DNA of 64,000 bases. Source: Candidatus Enterococcus moelleringii (GTDB taxonomy: Bacteria; Bacillota; Bacilli; Lactobacillales; Enterococcaceae). The notes beneath the pieces are model-generated. The model was not told the origin of the DNA and ran no database searches. It saw only the letters and a program-made list of their open reading frames with translations. The translations under genes and the position numbers were made by a program. The stretch is taken from NCBI RefSeq assembly GCF_017377575.1, contig NZ_JAFREM010000010.1:50803-114802 (forward strand), given 5' to 3'. The first letter of the stretch is position 1, and each line of letters starts with the position of its first letter. Positions 61,219 to 64,000 of the stretch are shown one piece after another.

Positions 61219-62073
61219 TTATGCTTTTCCGATGGACCCAAACTCTTCCATCTTGTTTTTGACCACTTGACTGATGGCTTGTTCACCGGGTTCGATCAAT
61301 TGTCTTGGTTCGTGGGAATCGGGAAATTGCGCCATACTTTGACGAACGGCTTCGATCCAGGCCATATTCATTTCAGTATTGATATTGACCTTGGCATGTC
61401 CCTTGCTGATGGCTTTTTTCAATTGGTCTAAAGGAATGCCGCTGGCTCCATGCAGGACTAACGGAACTTCGATGGCCGCTGCGATAGCTTCCATTTCCTT
61501 AAAGCCAAGCTTTGGTTCGCCTACGTATTTTCCATGAACCGAACCAAGCGCAGCCGCTAAGGCATCAACCCCGGATTCTTCCACCAGCCGAACTGATTCG
61601 TTGAAATCCGCATAATTAATTCCACTGACTAAACCGTCTTCATTTCCGCCAACTGTGCCAATCTCTGCTTCGACAGTCACACCGTTTTTATGTGCATGCT
61701 CTACCACACGTTTCGTATCTGCGATATTTTTATCAATCGGATCGTGGCTGCCGTCATACATCACCGAGCTGTAACCTGCATCAATCGCCGCAAAACAGCG
61801 AGAAATGGTTTGCCCGTGATCCAAATGCATCACGACAGGAACTGTGATCTCCAGCTCATCGCCAATGTTGCTGACTAAATCAGCAATCGTCTTGAAGCCC
61901 CCCAGGAAATCCACCATGCGATCAGAAGAAGCGATAATCACGGGGGACTTTGCTTCTTCGGCTGCCGATAGAATCGCCTTCACCCAGGGAATTCCATTGA
62001 GATTGAAGTGGCCGACTGCGTAACCCTCTGCTCGAGCTTTAGGCAGCACATCATTCAAAGTTACAAATTTCAT
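61219..62073 (-). CDS. iolJ: Class II ketose-bisphosphate-type aldolase, IolJ-like
   Basis: A 284-residue zinc aldolase: HLDHG, AEIGTVGG, GSVHGKY and HGASGIP carry the zinc and phosphate sites. Next to iolB, so it most likely cleaves 6-phospho-5-dehydro-2-deoxy-gluconate to DHAP and malonic semialdehyde in inositol catabolism. Fructose- or tagatose-bisphosphate aldolase would look similar. Confidence 0.75.
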   Translation of the reverse strand: MKFVTLNDVLPKARAEGYAVGHFNLNGIPWVKAILSAAEEAKSPVIIASSDRMVDFLGGFKTIADLVSNIGDELEITVPVVMHLDHGQTISRCFAAIDAGYSSVMYDGSHDPIDKNIADTKRVVEHAHKNGVTVEAEIGTVGGNEDGLVSGINYADFNESVRLVEESGVDALAAALGSVHGKYVGEPKLGFKEMEAIAAAIEVPLVLHGASGIPLDQLKKAISKGHAKVNINTEMNMAWIEAVRQSMAQFPDSHEPRQLIEPGEQAISQVVKNKMEEFGSIGKA

Positions 62074-62099
62074 TTTTTACGCCTCTCTTTAAGCAAATT

Positions 62100-62924
62100 T
62101 TACTTACGGTCTAAAATCCATTCATGGGCTTTTTCATTATGGAACTGCCAAACACGAGTTGGTCCCGCCATGACATTTAAATAGTAGGAAGTATAGCCGT
62201 CTGGCACCCCTACAGGATGGTAACCTTTTGGCACAACGACCACATTTTTATTTTCTACTGACATGGTTTCGTCCAATGAACGATCCTCGGTGTACACCCG
62301 TTGGAAGACAAATCCTTGTGATGGATTCATTTCATGATAATAGGTTTCCTCCAAGAAGGACTCATTTGGCAAATCGTCCTGGTCATGCTTATGGGGTGGA
62401 TAGCTGGAGAAATTCCCACCTTCAGTATAAACCTCCACCACGAGCAAGCTGTTAGCCGTATCAACATCATCCGGTAAAATATTGTGAACCAAGCGTTTGT
62501 TTTGGTATTTGCCCCGTTGTTCCGTAGAATTATCCGCTGCCTTGATTACCTTGGTTGGTAACTGGTTTTCGGAAGGCGAATAGCAAAGCGCTACCCGCAC
62601 ATTATCGGTTTCAGCGGTAATACTGAACTGGCGATCATTGGAAATGTAAACACTATCCGTTGGAATTTTTTCAAAAACTGATTCTCTTGTTCCCAGGTTT
62701 TGATAAGCTTCTCCTTCAACCACAACCGTAATTTTACCGGTCAAAGCAACTACACAAGCTTCTTGTTTGCCCAGCTGTTCCTGATAATTGGCACCCTTTT
62801 CAAATTCCAGCACTTGAAATTCAATGTAGGTCAACCCCGAATTTTCTTGGCGAATATTTTGCAGCTGAGTCACTCCTTGAGCTAATTCGACTGCTTGCGG
62901 TGTATGTTTTAATGATTTAGACAT
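62100..62924 (-). CDS. iolB: 5-deoxy-glucuronate isomerase
   Basis: Bicupin, about 274 residues from ATG at 62924 (GGAG eight bases upstream; earlier starts lack one). The second cupin has YPPHKHDQDD and ETYYH metal ligands, the IolB hallmark. It isomerises 5-deoxyglucuronate to 5-dehydro-2-deoxygluconate for IolC/IolJ. Other iol genes are not in the window. Confidence 0.87.
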   Translation of the reverse strand: MSKSLKHTPQAVELAQGVTQLQNIRQENSGLTYIEFQVLEFEKGANYQEQLGKQEACVVALTGKITVVVEGEAYQNLGTRESVFEKIPTDSVYISNDRQFSITAETDNVRVALCYSPSENQLPTKVIKAADNSTEQRGKYQNKRLVHNILPDDVDTANSLLVVEVYTEGGNFSSYPPHKHDQDDLPNESFLEETYYHEMNPSQGFVFQRVYTEDRSLDETMSVENKNVVVVPKGYHPVGVPDGYTSYYLNVMAGPTRVWQFHNEKAHEWILDRK

Positions 62925-63048
62925 GCATAAAGCTCCTTTCATACTTCTTTTAGATACTACCAACACTACCTAATATATCTGGTTTTGTCAATCGTTTATG
63001 GTTACTTTTTGTATATTTTTTGGATATATTCTGGATTTAAGCGTAACT

Positions 63049-63843
63049 TCAGTCTAAATAACTGGTGGCTGCATTATTGGCCCAGGCGTAACCCAGTCCC
63101 ATCACCAATCCGCCGCCTATATAATTACCAATCAAGGCGAAAAATAAATTATGAGTAACAGCACTCACAGTAAAGGCCTCCATCCCGCCGGAAGCAAAAT
63201 ACGCTAAAGAAAAAGCTGGAAAGTTGGCAATCACGTGCTCATAGCCTAAAAAGGCAAAAATAAAAATGACAAAAACAATCGTTATCACTTTCCCAGCATC
63301 ATCCTTCATGCGCATGCTGATTAAAACGGCAGTATTGACGACAATATTGGCAAAAACACCTTCAATCACGATCTGTACCGTCCCCTTGTCCAGCTTTCCG
63401 GCAATCGATTCAAACAGATAGCTGTCCGCCGGCAACCCTTGAAAGGCCCCGGTTTGAGCCAACAAGAAGCCCACCAACACACCACCGACTAAATTGAAGA
63501 AAATACAAAGTCCTAATATTTTCAGAGCTTTGATTACCTTCAGCCGTTTCTGATAAACCCCGACGGTCAGGTACATCATATTGGATGTCCCCAGCTCTGC
63601 GTTCATATAAACAATCATCACCAGCGCCCAGCTGAACATAAAGGAATACAAAATTTTCCCTAAACCAGGGGCAATTTCTTCCCCCTTGATCGCTATCGCA
63701 AAAGCCACCGCTGTGCCTAATGCCAAAAACATACAGGCCATTATCGCCCGAAAAATATAACGTAATTTAAAATGGTCAAACAAATCCAGCTTCTTTTGGA
63801 TCGAAGCATCGATGGTTTGCATCAGCATCGAATTCGAATTCAC
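63049..63843 (-). CDS. Formate/nitrite transporter family channel
   Basis: About 264 residues, six membrane helices, with FNLVGGVLVG, GVFANIVVNTAV, GYEHVIANF and GNYIGGGLVMG motifs of the FNT pentameric channels. GTG at 63843 has AGGAGG eight bases upstream. It may export formate or lactate or import nitrite; the exact anion is not clear. Confidence 0.82.
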   Translation of the reverse strand: MNSNSMLMQTIDASIQKKLDLFDHFKLRYIFRAIMACMFLALGTAVAFAIAIKGEEIAPGLGKILYSFMFSWALVMIVYMNAELGTSNMMYLTVGVYQKRLKVIKALKILGLCIFFNLVGGVLVGFLLAQTGAFQGLPADSYLFESIAGKLDKGTVQIVIEGVFANIVVNTAVLISMRMKDDAGKVITIVFVIFIFAFLGYEHVIANFPAFSLAYFASGGMEAFTVSAVTHNLFFALIGNYIGGGLVMGLGYAWANNAATSYLD

Positions 63844-63931
63844 AACATTCCTCCTGCTCACTAAAATTTATTTTCAATATCCGACAAAACTACCATTATT
63901 TTGTCCACTCTGTATCCACTTTGGTTAATTA

Positions 63932-63960
63932 TTGATTAACTTCAAAAAATATGCTAGTAT
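63932..63960 (+). promoter_or_regulatory. Plus-strand promoter for a gene beyond the right edge
   Basis: TTGATT and TAGTAT separated by 17 bases, followed by AGAGAAGGAAAAG near the window end. The gene itself is not visible. Confidence 0.4.
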
Positions 63961-64000
63961 CGTTACTATAAAGAGAAGGAAAAGTCTAGTGGTAATAAGT

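Overview
The window reads as a chromosomal segment of a low-GC Gram-positive bacterium, most likely Enterococcus or a close relative. Reasons are strong AGGAGG-type ribosome sites, frequent TTG and GTG starts, mannose-family and glucoside-family PTS operons, a Bce-type antibiotic-peptide module, an OpuC-like osmoprotectant importer, and protein families common in enterococci. No rRNA, tRNA, CRISPR array, intact transposase or prophage was seen. Most genes lie on the minus strand in short operons separated by clear intrinsic terminators.

Layout. 0-5.8 kb: oxidative ornithine degradation (orr, a permease, ord, ortA, ortB running off the left edge) with a divergent AraC regulator. 6-10.6 kb: BceRS/BceAB-like two-component system and transporter. 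10.7-12.3 kb: a small ORF, RNase HI with a viroplasmin domain, and two small unknown proteins. 12.4-17 kb: mannose-family PTS (IIA, IIB, IIC, IID) with a tyrosine phosphatase and an RpiR regulator. 17.3-21.3 kb: three small unknown genes and a Ca2+-type P-ATPase. 21.3-21.76 kb: a three-copy tandem repeat (array A). 21.9-31.3 kb: a sugar-acid catabolic cluster (four-carbon acid kinase, PdxA-like dehydrogenase, iron alcohol dehydrogenase, DapA-type lyase, sialidase-fold protein, SLC13-like carrier, VOC protein) with a divergent PrpR_N-type regulator. 31.55-31.89 kb: array B, a distant relative of array A. 31.9-35.4 kb: a solo homing-endonuclease-repeat protein, a decayed stretch and an orphan regulator. 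35.4-40.3 kb: beta-phosphoglucomutase, GH3 glycosidase, PTS IIBC and an AraC regulator. 40.5-46.1 kb: class M sirtuin/zinc-macrodomain operon with redox enzymes, an HxlR regulator and an NmrA-like reductase. 46.3-50.6 kb: osmoprotectant ABC system and a quinone-oxidoreductase-like gene. 50.6-59.2 kb: an inserted island flanked by ~125 bp direct repeats. 59.2-63.8 kb: HxlR, MATE efflux, iolJ-like, iolB and a formate/nitrite-family channel.

The most notable parts are: (1) the ~8.5 kb island, which pairs a GalB-like (PIG-L fold) hydratase, an RraA-like aldolase, a DUF6282 metallo-hydrolase-like protein and an AspT-type exchanger with a Na+-pumping oxaloacetate decarboxylase; its alpha subunit carries an in-frame stop 60 codons before the expected end; (2) the two arrays of a ~155 bp structured repeat with compensatory base-pair changes, each starting immediately after a terminator T-tract; (3) the four-carbon-acid/sialidase-like cluster of unknown substrate; and (4) a sirtuin-macrodomain operon lacking the usual lipoylated carrier genes. 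Function calls come from recognising families in translated sequence; no database search was run.
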